Below the pieces are notes generated by a model that did not search any database, was not told the origin of the DNA, and saw only the letters and a list, made by a program, of their open reading frames with translations. Shown piece by piece: positions 26,649 to 35,317 of a stretch of 64,000 nucleotides of DNA. Location of the stretch: assembly GCF_002006995.1 (NCBI RefSeq), contig NZ_MRUL01000014.1, positions 46,029-110,028 of the forward strand, given 5' to 3'. Position 1 is the first letter of the stretch, and each line of letters opens with the position of its first letter. Position numbers and translations under genes: made by a program. The stretch is from Izhakiella australiensis. GTDB taxonomy: Bacteria > Pseudomonadota > Gammaproteobacteria > Enterobacterales > Enterobacteriaceae.

Positions 26649-29600
26649 CTAAGCCTGATTCAGCAGCTGACTTAACACCGGTCCAATCGCCTCAAACGCC
26701 GCTGGCGAGATAATATCCACGTGCGCGCAATCCTGACGGTAGATATCCAGCTCAGCGATCCACGGCGCCCAAACCTCCGCCGGGTCCATGCCTGTCTTAA
26801 GCGTGCGCTCTGCCACAAACAGCGTGGCTTTCCCGGCAAAGTTGGCGCTGCGGGCCGTGGTTAACAGCCGCACCGCATCGTCATAATTGCCTTCAATAGC
26901 GCTGAACAGCGCTTCAGAGGTCTGCCCCTGCTGCTGCGCGGCCAGAAACGCCTCGCGCTCGCGATTAATTTCCGCCAGCACTGCCGGGTCCGGCCCTCTG
27001 GCTTGTTTATCCGTCCAGTTCTGCGACTCTGGCGGCCAGGTATCCAACAGCCCAAGGAAAGCCACCTTTTCGCCACGGGCGCCAAGCCGCGCGGCGATAC
27101 CCTGAGCCAGGGTGCCGCCCAGCGAGTAGCCGAGCAGATAATAGGGACCGCGCGGCTGCTGCTCCAGCAGGGTCGCCAGATGGCGATCGCACACCTCATC
27201 AAGGGTTAACGCTTGCTGCATCGGTCCATCCGGGCGCGGCGACTGAATGCCGGTAATCGACCAGCGCGCATCGAGATAGCGCGCCAGCACGCTAAACTGC
27301 CAGGCAAAGCCCGAAGCGGGATGAAAACAAAATAGCGTCGGCCCGCTACCTTCACGCAGCGGCAGCAGCGCTTCATGCCCCAGACGCTGAGCCTGTTCGT
27401 CGCTGAGGGCGGAGTCCAGCAGCGCGCTCAGCTTCGCCACCGTCGGTGCCACCATCACCTGCCCCGGCGTGACCTGGCGCCCGCCTGCCCGACTGAGCTG
27501 CGCCGCCAGCCGCATGGCCAGCAGCGAATGGCCGCCCAGGGCGAAGAAGTCGGCGCCCACGTCGTTAATTACGCAGCCCAGCAGCTGACTGAACGCCCGG
27601 GCAACCAGCCGCTCATTATCAGACTGCGGGGCAACGCCGACGGCGTTTGTCTCCAGCGTCGGTAACGGCAGCGCCTTCCGATCCAGCTTGCCGTTGGCGC
27701 TGAGCGGCAGCGCCTCAAGTTGCAGCAGCACCGCAGGCACCATATGCGGCGGCAGCTGCTCGCTCAGCTGCTGACGAAGCTCGCTCAGCGCCAGCGGCTG
27801 CCCCGACGCGGAAACCAGATAGCCCACCAGCTGACGCCCGTCGCCGTCGCCGGCGACCGCCTGATTAATCACGCAGGCGTGAGATACCGCCTGCGCCACA
27901 TCCGACAGCCCGGACATTACCCGGTCAATTTCACCAGGTTCGATGCGCTGGCCGCGGATTTTCAGCTGATCGTCGCTGCGCCCCAGATACTCAACCGCGC
28001 CGTTCTCCAGCCAGCGCGCTACGTCCCCGGTGCGATACATCCGCTCGCCGGGTGCAAAGGGGTCAGCGATAAAGCGGCTGGCGCTGAGATCCGGTCGTCC
28101 CAGGTAGCCCTGTGCCAGCTGGACGCCGGTCAGGTAAAGGTCGCCGGCTACGCCAAACGGCGTCGGGCACATCATGGCATCAAGAATGCGCAGGCCTGTG
28201 TTCCACACCGGATAGCCGATCGGCACGCTGCTGCCGCCAACCGCCGCCAGCCCGTCGCCGTACGCCGGATACCAGCTCACATCCACCGCCGCTTCCGTCG
28301 GACCATACAGATTATGTAATGCCACCCCAGTAAGCTGCTGCCACTGCCGGCACAGTGCCGCAGGCAGCGCTTCGCCGCTGCAAAAAACGCGCTTCAGCGT
28401 GCGGCAACAGCCGCTGTTTTCCGACGTCAGCGCCGCCACGAACGCCGCCAGCATTGAAGGCACAAAGTGGGTGGTCGTCACGCCGAAGCGCTGAAAGAAG
28501 CGCTGCATAGCCAGCGGATCGCGGTGGGCGTCCGGCGGCGCCATAACCAGCTGAGCGCCGGCGATAAACGGCCACCAAAATTCCCAGACCGACACGTCAA
28601 AGCTGCTGGGCGTCTTTTGCGCCACGACGTCCTGCGCCGTCAGCGGATAGCTGTCCTGCATCCAGAGCAAGCGGTTAACAATAGCCGCTTGTCCCACCAT
28701 GACGCCTTTCGGTCGCCCGGTAGAGCCGGATGTGAAGATGACATAGGCGCTATGCTGCGGTCGCGACAGCGCCAGCGGCGAACCGTTGTCGGCTGACAGC
28801 GGTTCCTCATAGCAAAGGGTTTCCAGCCCGGCAAGATGACTGAAACGGGCTCGCTGATAGGCCGAGGTTATCAGCAGCGATGGCCGGGCATCCTCCAGCA
28901 TCATCTGCAAGCGGTCATCGGGATAGCCGGTATCCAGCGGCAGCCAGGCCGCGCCAGCCTCAACCACGCCGTGCAGTGCCAGGGTTAAAAATACCGAGCG
29001 CGGCAGCGCCACCGCCACCACGTCGCCGGGCTTCACTCCGCGCTGGCGCAGCAGGTTAGCCAAGGCAACCACCTGTTCGCGCATTTCCCGATAGCTAAAC
29101 TGCCAGTGGCCATCTGTCAGCGCCGGCGCATCGGGGGTTTTCTCCACCTGCTCCGCGACCAGCGCGCTAAGGGTAATTTCCCGCACCGGGCGCGCGGTGT
29201 CATTAATCCTTGTCAGCCGCTGATGTTCCTCAGCAGAGAGCAGATCGACCTCGCCACAGCACAGCTGCGGCTGGCGCTCAAACTGGGCGATCATCGCCTT
29301 CAGACGCGCGACCTGTGCAGCCAGCGTCGGCTGGTCATAGCGTTCACGGTTAGCCAGTACTTCGATAATCAGCGCCCCGGACTCCTGCGGTAGCAGCGCC
29401 AGCTCAAGATCGTTGACCGGACCTGAGGCGAGGGTATGGGTGACGGCGCTGATGCCCTCAAGCCCCAGCTGATTTTCAAACACTTTAATATTGAATACCG
29501 GCCCGAATAGCGCTTCACCAACCCCGGCTTTACCGCTGTCGCGCACGATTTGCTCAGCATCATAGCGCTGATGACGACGTATTTTTTTCAGCTGCGCGGC

Positions 29601-30536
29601 AAGGCGTAGCGCCAGCTCCGGCAGGGTTTCCGCCGCGTTCAGGCTGACCGCCAGCGGCAACACGTTTAGCACCGGACCGCTGGCCGTTAACGCCACCGAC
29701 CCCATGCGCCGCATAAAAATAAAGCCCGCAGCGTAGTCGGTGCGGCCGCAAAGGCGGCCTAACCAGAGCGCCGTTAGCGCCAGCGCCAGATCGGTCAGTT
29801 GACAGCCGGGGGCTTGTTCAGTCAGGCGCTGAAGCCCCTGACCGACGGGGAACTTCATACGCCAGACGGCGCTGGTTGACGGCCGTCCCGGCAGCGGCGC
29901 GGAGGATAACGATGCCGGGGCGGGCAGCGCGCGGCGCTGCTGCGCCCAAAACAGCTTATCGCGCTGCCAGGCCTCGCTCTGGTAGTAGCGCTGATACTCT
30001 TCCACCACCTCTTCAAACGCAACAAAAGGCGAAGCTGGCGTCGTTTCTTCCCGCTGCCAGGCGCGATAGATGGCGGCGATCTGGCGACTGATAGCGGCGA
30101 AGCTGAAACCATCGACTAAAAGATGGTGATAACGCTGATACCAGAACCAGCGATTATCGCCCAGCCGTAGCAGCTGATGTTTCACTAACGGTCGGCCGCT
30201 TTCAATGCGCAGTTCAGCGGCAATATCCGCCTCCATCAGCGCCAGCGCAGCCGCATCAGGCTCTGCTTCGGCGCGCAAATCACGCCACTGCGGCAGCGCA
30301 AAATCCGTCGTCTTATCGACCCACTGCCAGACTTCCCCCTCCTCTGCGGTAAATCTCATGCGCAGGGTATCAGCCTGTTCAAGCCCGGCGGCAATCGCCT
30401 GACCAAACAGCTCGACGTCCAGGTGCCCCTCCAGCTCAACGTAATGCGCGACGCACCAGGCATTTGGCAGGTTTGACAGTTTTTCCGCCATCCAGATGCC
30501 GGGCTGCGCCGCCACCAGCGGTAAACGCTTCATCAT
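26649..30536 (-). CDS. entF: EntF, enterobactin synthase NRPS module
   Basis: The protein has 1295 residues, near the E. coli length. Domain order is condensation (HHLLVDGFS near 137), adenylation for serine (VIFTSGSTGRPKGVM near 605, SGEALPA, YRTGDVARW), peptidyl carrier (ALGGHSLLAMRLA near 1000, Ser carrying phosphopantetheine) and thioesterase (GYSLGGTLAQG near 1135, catalytic Ser). It joins dihydroxybenzoate to serine and cyclises three units to enterobactin. It starts 9 bases after ybdZ. No intact fepE follows. Confidence 0.97.
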   Translation of the reverse strand: MMKRLPLVAAQPGIWMAEKLSNLPNAWCVAHYVELEGHLDVELFGQAIAAGLEQADTLRMRFTAEEGEVWQWVDKTTDFALPQWRDLRAEAEPDAAALALMEADIAAELRIESGRPLVKHQLLRLGDNRWFWYQRYHHLLVDGFSFAAISRQIAAIYRAWQREETTPASPFVAFEEVVEEYQRYYQSEAWQRDKLFWAQQRRALPAPASLSSAPLPGRPSTSAVWRMKFPVGQGLQRLTEQAPGCQLTDLALALTALWLGRLCGRTDYAAGFIFMRRMGSVALTASGPVLNVLPLAVSLNAAETLPELALRLAAQLKKIRRHQRYDAEQIVRDSGKAGVGEALFGPVFNIKVFENQLGLEGISAVTHTLASGPVNDLELALLPQESGALIIEVLANRERYDQPTLAAQVARLKAMIAQFERQPQLCCGEVDLLSAEEHQRLTRINDTARPVREITLSALVAEQVEKTPDAPALTDGHWQFSYREMREQVVALANLLRQRGVKPGDVVAVALPRSVFLTLALHGVVEAGAAWLPLDTGYPDDRLQMMLEDARPSLLITSAYQRARFSHLAGLETLCYEEPLSADNGSPLALSRPQHSAYVIFTSGSTGRPKGVMVGQAAIVNRLLWMQDSYPLTAQDVVAQKTPSSFDVSVWEFWWPFIAGAQLVMAPPDAHRDPLAMQRFFQRFGVTTTHFVPSMLAAFVAALTSENSGCCRTLKRVFCSGEALPAALCRQWQQLTGVALHNLYGPTEAAVDVSWYPAYGDGLAAVGGSSVPIGYPVWNTGLRILDAMMCPTPFGVAGDLYLTGVQLAQGYLGRPDLSASRFIADPFAPGERMYRTGDVARWLENGAVEYLGRSDDQLKIRGQRIEPGEIDRVMSGLSDVAQAVSHACVINQAVAGDGDGRQLVGYLVSASGQPLALSELRQQLSEQLPPHMVPAVLLQLEALPLSANGKLDRKALPLPTLETNAVGVAPQSDNERLVARAFSQLLGCVINDVGADFFALGGHSLLAMRLAAQLSRAGGRQVTPGQVMVAPTVAKLSALLDSALSDEQAQRLGHEALLPLREGSGPTLFCFHPASGFAWQFSVLARYLDARWSITGIQSPRPDGPMQQALTLDEVCDRHLATLLEQQPRGPYYLLGYSLGGTLAQGIAARLGARGEKVAFLGLLDTWPPESQNWTDKQARGPDPAVLAEINREREAFLAAQQQGQTSEALFSAIEGNYDDAVRLLTTARSANFAGKATLFVAERTLKTGMDPAEVWAPWIAELDIYRQDCAHVDIISPAAFEAIGPVLSQLLNQA

Positions 30537-30545
30537 TACGGCTCC

Positions 30546-30749
30546 TTAGCGGGCAAAACTGGCGGGTGACAGGGTTGTCCAGTGGCGATTAAGCCATGCC
30601 TGGCAATCCTCTGCCGATTGGGGTTGCTGAACGATGTCCCATCCCGCCGGCAGAGCGCACTGCTGCGGCCAGAGGCTGAACTGCTGGTGAGCGTTGCGTA
30701 AAATATAGAAGTGCCCTTGCGCATCATCGAAAGGGTTAGTGAATTGCAT
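30546..30749 (-). CDS. ybdZ: YbdZ, MbtH-like NRPS partner
   Basis: The protein has 67 residues. MbtH-family motifs are present: NPFDDAQGHFYILRNAHQQFSLWP and two conserved Trp residues (GWDIV, CQAWLNRHW). It binds the adenylation domain of EntF and supports its activity. It sits between fes and entF as in E. coli. Confidence 0.95.
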   Translation of the reverse strand: MQFTNPFDDAQGHFYILRNAHQQFSLWPQQCALPAGWDIVQQPQSAEDCQAWLNRHWTTLSPASFAR

Positions 30750-30777
30750 AGCGATCTCCTGTCGTCGCTGCTGTTTG

Positions 30778-31989
30778 TTACGCCGCAGGGAGCAACGGTT
30801 GCCATAGCTGCATCAGTCCGGAGGTCAGCCCTCCGCGCCAGCAGAGCGCATCGTGGCCGCCGTCGACCTCACGCCAGAATACCGGCTGTCGCAGGCGCTT
30901 CAGCTGCGTCAGCAGCGACTGATTAGCAGCAAAAATGATCGGCTCACGCACGCCAGCCTCCAGCCAGATACGTAGCCCCTGGGGCTTAAGCTCTCCGTTC
31001 TCAAGCTGCTGAATAAGCTGTCCGGACTGATGACCGTCGCGCTGCGGCCACCAGTAAGATCCCGACTGGCTGAGCACGCAGCCAAAGCGCTGCGGCCAGT
31101 TCAACCCGGCAAACAGCGCCGCCAGCCCGCCGAAGCTTTGCCCGGCGACCAGCGTGCGTTCCGGGCGATCGCTAAACGGCGCGATAGCCGCCACCTGCGG
31201 CAGCAGCTCCTGTTGCACAGCCAGCCAGAAATCGTTATTGCAGGGAAGTTCAAGGCCGCGCCGGGCGGTATCAATCGCATCGATCAGCAGATAAACCGCC
31301 GCGGGCAGCTGATTGTCAGTGGTCAGCGACGCCAGCGCAGGCCATACCGGCATGCTTTGCGCCCAGAACTGACCGTCGAGCAGGATGGCCAAAGGCCGCT
31401 CTTCCACGGCCTGTTCTCCGGTGGTGTAAATCCACACCCGGCGTACGTTATTAAGCCGCGCGCTGCGCCATTCAATCTGTCGCGGCGGCGTAAAGGCGAC
31501 GTCATGGTTCTCCCAGCCGGGCTGTTGCGCCGCCTGCGGCATGGTCAGCGCCGATACGCCATGTCCGCGCCCGCCCTGCCAGCTGTGAGGATTTAACGGA
31601 TCGGCCACGGCGCGCGGCAGCAGATGGCGCCAGCCTGCGCGCAGCGCTGCCGAATCCGGCGCGCCGGAGAACGCCTGCGGGGGAAAATCATCCTCCCGCG
31701 TGGAAGGAATAAAGCAGTAGCTACCGCGCCAGCCCGGGGTCATACGCGTCTGCCAGCGCCAGACGTCGGTACCGGCAATGCGCGCTAAGCTTTGCGGAAC
31801 CGCATTTTGATGGTGATCGGTAACGCCCGTAATGTATATCCACACGCGGCGAACGGACGACGTCTGCTCCGTTCCCGCCGGGTCTCGCCACCAGAAAGTT
31901 ACCTGACAGTCGCCATTTTCCTCGCACCACTGAGGCCCATTCAGGGTATCCCACCAGGCGTCACTTCCGATCGTTAACAGATCCCGCAC
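30778..31989 (-). CDS. fes: Fes, enterochelin esterase
   Basis: The protein has 403 residues with a GTG start. The N-terminal Fes domain is followed by an esterase-D-like alpha/beta hydrolase, with the nucleophile in VAGQSFGGLAALFAGL near 283 and the late histidine in VDGGHDALCWRGGL near 380. It hydrolyses ferric enterobactin in the cytosol to release iron. It leads fes-ybdZ-entF and is divergent from fepA. Confidence 0.95.
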   Translation of the reverse strand: MRDLLTIGSDAWWDTLNGPQWCEENGDCQVTFWWRDPAGTEQTSSVRRVWIYITGVTDHHQNAVPQSLARIAGTDVWRWQTRMTPGWRGSYCFIPSTREDDFPPQAFSGAPDSAALRAGWRHLLPRAVADPLNPHSWQGGRGHGVSALTMPQAAQQPGWENHDVAFTPPRQIEWRSARLNNVRRVWIYTTGEQAVEERPLAILLDGQFWAQSMPVWPALASLTTDNQLPAAVYLLIDAIDTARRGLELPCNNDFWLAVQQELLPQVAAIAPFSDRPERTLVAGQSFGGLAALFAGLNWPQRFGCVLSQSGSYWWPQRDGHQSGQLIQQLENGELKPQGLRIWLEAGVREPIIFAANQSLLTQLKRLRQPVFWREVDGGHDALCWRGGLTSGLMQLWQPLLPAA

Positions 31990-32037
31990 TATAACCCCAT
32001 GTTTAATCTGTGTTTTCCATTATACCATTCAAAACAA

Positions 32038-32075
32038 TTGATAATATTATTGATAAGTATTTGCATTTGCAATAG
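32038..32075. promoter_or_regulatory. Fur-regulated divergent promoter of fes and fepA
   Basis: Overlapping GATAAT/GATAAG hexamers (TTGATAATATTATTGATAAG, then TATTTGCATTTGCAATAGC) closely match from memory the E. coli fepA-fes Fur-binding region. The best single 19-mer (32052-32070) matches 12 of 19 consensus bases, which is weak, but the cluster and location support it. Confidence 0.75.
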
Positions 32076-32240
32076 CGTATTACCGCGCTTTTACCATAGG
32101 CGCCAGAAAACATAATCATGTCAGGGATTGCCTGTGCTCTCGTGGTGCACTTACGCAAATTTCTGACGTTCATTGAGTCGTCGCCCTTCCCATTCGGGAC
32201 GGAGTCGCAGGGACAGACGCAATCGAAAGCAGGAATGACA

Positions 32241-34496
32241 ATGAAAAAAATTAGCTCCCTGACCTTATTGGTCAATCTGGGAATTTACGGCGTGGCATTG
32301 CCTCTGCATGCCGGGGAAACGAGTAGCAGCAGCACTCCTCCGGAAGCGACCATGGTAGTCACCGCCGAGCAGCAAAACCTTCAGGCACCGGGGGTTTCAA
32401 CCATTACCTCCGATGAAATTCGCAAACGCCCACCGGCGCGCGATATATCAGAAATTATTCGCACCATGCCGGGCGTTAATTTAACCGGTAACTCAAATAG
32501 CGGTCAGCGCGGTAATAACCGCCAGATTGATATTCGCGGCATGGGTCCGGAAAACACCCTTATTTTAATTGACGGCAAGCCCGTCACCAGCCGCAATGCG
32601 GTACGCCTTGGCTGGCGCGGCGAGCGCGATACCCGTGGCGATACCGGCTGGGTACCGCCGGAGCTTATCGATCGTATTGAAGTCATCCGTGGTCCGGCCG
32701 CGGCGCGCTACGGCAACGGCGCTGCCGGCGGCGTGGTGAATATCATCACCAAAAAAGGCGGCGATGAATGGCATGGTTCCTGGAATACCTACTTCAACGT
32801 CCCGCAGCATAAGGATGAAGGCGCGACCAAACGCACCAACTTCAGCCTCAGCGGCCCGCTGGGCGACGATTTCAGCTTCCGCATGTACGGTAATCTTGCT
32901 AAAACGCAGGCCGATGCCTGGGATATCAACCAGGGACATCAGTCCGAGCGTACCGGCATCTACGCTGACACCCTGCCCGCCGGGCGCGAAGGCGTGGTGG
33001 ATAAAAATATTAACGGCGTGCTGCGCTGGGAATTTGCGCCGATGCAGTCGCTGGAACTTGAAGCCGGTTACAGCCGTCAGGGCAACCTGTACGCCGGCGA
33101 TACGCAAAACACCAACAGCAACCAGCTGGTAAAAGAGAACTATGGCAAAGAGACCAATCGTCTCTACCGCCAGAACTACTCGCTAACCTGGAACGGCGGC
33201 TGGGATAACGGCGTCACGACCAACAACTGGGTGCAGTACCAGCATACCCGTAACTCGCGCACTCCCGAAGGCCTGGCCGGCGGCACGGAAGGGATTTTCG
33301 ATCCGAACGCTACCGAAAAATATACCGATATCGATCTCAATGACGTCATGCTGCACAGCGAAGTCAGCATTCCGTTTGACCTGTTGGTCAACCAAAACCT
33401 GACCCTCGGCAGTGAATGGAGCCAGCAGCGGATGAACGATACCTCATCCAACACCCAGACTTTTATGGGCGGCAACATTCCAGGCTTCAGCAGCAACGAT
33501 CGTAGCCCCTATTCACGCGCAGAGATCTTCTCGCTGTTCGCCGAAGACAATATGGAGCTTACCGACACCACCACCCTGACGCCAACGCTGCGCTTTGATC
33601 ACCACAGCGTCGTCGGCAACAACTGGAGTCCGGCGCTCAACCTGTCACAATTGCTGGGCGACGACTTTACGCTGAAAATGGGTATCGCCCGCGCCTACAA
33701 AGCACCAAGCCTTTACGAGACCAACCCTAACTACATTCTCTACAGTAAAGGACAGGGCTGCTACGCCAGCGGCAACGGCGTTGGCTGCTATATGATGGGG
33801 AACGATAACCTTGATGCCGAAACCAGCGTCAACAAAGAAATTGGCCTGGAGTATAAGCATGAAGGCTGGTTAGCCGGCGTGACCTGGTTCCGCAACGATT
33901 ATCGTAACAAGATTGAAGCGGGCTATGCGCCGATCGGTCAGACCTCTGTCACCGGCCGCGGCGGCACAACCTATACCGATATCTACCAGTGGGAGAACGT
34001 GCCGAAAGCGGTGGTCGAAGGGCTGGAAGGGACCTTTAACATTCCGGTCAGCGATAGCGTCACCTGGACCAACAACATTACCTGGATGCTGCAAAGCAAG
34101 AATAAGCAAACCGGCGAGCGCCTGTCGATTATCCCGCAGTATACGCTCAACTCCACCCTGAGCTGGCAGGTGCGCCAGGATCTGTCGTTGCAGTCGACCT
34201 TTACCTGGTACGGCAAGCAGCAGCCGAAAAAATTCAATTATCAGGGACAGCCTGCCACCGGGCCGGAGACCACCGAGCTTAGCCCTTACAGCGTTGTCGG
34301 TCTGAGCGCCACCTGGGATGCCACGAAGAATGTCAGCCTGACCGCCGGCGTGGATAACCTGTTCGACAAGCGCCACTGGCGCGCCGGTAATGCGCAAACC
34401 ACCGGCGGCGATCGCGGCTACATGGACGGTGCTGGCGCAGCGACTTACAATGAGTCCGGTCGGACCTGGTACCTGAGTCTCAATACTCACTTCTGA
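32241..34496 (+). CDS. fepA: FepA, TonB-dependent ferric-enterobactin receptor
   Basis: The start is at MKKISSLTL (32241) behind AGGA, giving 751 residues; the longer open frame runs through the promoter. The signal peptide ends near PLHAGE. A TonB-box-like TMVVTAEQQNLQAPG begins the plug domain (GVNLTGNSNSGQRGNNRQID, RGPAAARYGNGAAGGVVNI). The 22-strand barrel ends in LSLNTHF with the terminal Phe needed for outer-membrane assembly. It is followed by a hairpin and entD. Confidence 0.97.
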   Translation: MKKISSLTLLVNLGIYGVALPLHAGETSSSSTPPEATMVVTAEQQNLQAPGVSTITSDEIRKRPPARDISEIIRTMPGVNLTGNSNSGQRGNNRQIDIRGMGPENTLILIDGKPVTSRNAVRLGWRGERDTRGDTGWVPPELIDRIEVIRGPAAARYGNGAAGGVVNIITKKGGDEWHGSWNTYFNVPQHKDEGATKRTNFSLSGPLGDDFSFRMYGNLAKTQADAWDINQGHQSERTGIYADTLPAGREGVVDKNINGVLRWEFAPMQSLELEAGYSRQGNLYAGDTQNTNSNQLVKENYGKETNRLYRQNYSLTWNGGWDNGVTTNNWVQYQHTRNSRTPEGLAGGTEGIFDPNATEKYTDIDLNDVMLHSEVSIPFDLLVNQNLTLGSEWSQQRMNDTSSNTQTFMGGNIPGFSSNDRSPYSRAEIFSLFAEDNMELTDTTTLTPTLRFDHHSVVGNNWSPALNLSQLLGDDFTLKMGIARAYKAPSLYETNPNYILYSKGQGCYASGNGVGCYMMGNDNLDAETSVNKEIGLEYKHEGWLAGVTWFRNDYRNKIEAGYAPIGQTSVTGRGGTTYTDIYQWENVPKAVVEGLEGTFNIPVSDSVTWTNNITWMLQSKNKQTGERLSIIPQYTLNSTLSWQVRQDLSLQSTFTWYGKQQPKKFNYQGQPATGPETTELSPYSVVGLSATWDATKNVSLTAGVDNLFDKRHWRAGNAQTTGGDRGYMDGAGAATYNESGRTWYLSLNTHF

Positions 34497-34502
34497 CAGG
34501 GT

Positions 34503-34530
34503 TGCGCCCTCCTCCTTGCGGGAGGGCGCA
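34503..34530 (+). terminator. Strong GC hairpin between fepA and entD
   Basis: The stem TGCGCCCTCC/GGAGGGCGCA lies 7 bases after the fepA stop. No T tract follows (GTAAAATC), so rather than fully ending transcription it may reduce entD expression or protect the 3' end of fepA mRNA. Confidence 0.5.
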
Positions 34531-34561
34531 GTAAAATCATCGCTGGCAAAGAAGGGTAAAT

Positions 34562-35212
34562 ATGGACGTGCAGCACACCGTCTTCTCTGTTGCCGGTTAC
34601 CCGCTTCACCGTATCGATTTTAATCCGCAAACCTTCAGCGACGCGGATTTGCTCTGGCTTCCCCATCACCATCAGTTGCAAAACGCCGTCAGAAAGCGCA
34701 AAGCGGAGCACCTTGCCGGACGCATTGCTGCGGTCCACGCCCTGCGCGATCGCGGCCACAATCAGATACCTGCCATCGGCAGCCAGCGCCAGCCGCTGTG
34801 GCCGCCCGGGCTGTTTGGCAGCATCAGCCACTGCAATAGCACGGCGCTGGCGCTGGTTGCGTCTCATCCCGTCGGCGTGGATATTGAAAACATCATGACG
34901 CCGACGCTATGTGAGGAGATCGCCTCCATCATCCTCAACGAGGATGAACGCCGAATCCTGCTCGCTTCGCCGCTTCCCCTGACAACTGCGTTAACCATCG
35001 CTTTCAGCGCCAAAGAGAGCCTGCTTAAAGCCTTGTGCGCGCTGGCGCCGCCGCTGGGAGATTTTACCGCTGCGCGCCTCGTTGCCATCAGCGCAGACAG
35101 CGTTCAGCTGATTATTTACCCGACTGAAAACCCGCGCTTTAACGGACGCCGCTATCGGGTATGCTGGCAAAGCGACCACCACCATATCGTCACCCTCTGC
35201 GCCGCCGCCTGA
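34562..35212 (+). CDS. entD: EntD, phosphopantetheinyl transferase
   Basis: The protein has 216 residues and is an Sfp-type transferase. RKRKAEHLAGRIAAVHAL near 42, HPVGVDIENIM near 101 (Mg-binding Asp and Glu) and FSAKESLLKAL near 148 are diagnostic. It attaches 4'-phosphopantetheine to EntB and EntF. It lies after fepA in the same direction, 65 bases downstream, as in E. coli. Confidence 0.95.
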   Translation: MDVQHTVFSVAGYPLHRIDFNPQTFSDADLLWLPHHHQLQNAVRKRKAEHLAGRIAAVHALRDRGHNQIPAIGSQRQPLWPPGLFGSISHCNSTALALVASHPVGVDIENIMTPTLCEEIASIILNEDERRILLASPLPLTTALTIAFSAKESLLKALCALAPPLGDFTAARLVAISADSVQLIIYPTENPRFNGRRYRVCWQSDHHHIVTLCAAA

Positions 35213-35317
35213 ATCCGGCCCGCCCGCTTAGCGGACGTTGCTATCGCGCGCCATGCAGGCTATCTCTATTACGATGGCAAAACCAGCGCGCAGCCTAAAC
35301 ACCGGACGGGAATAGCA

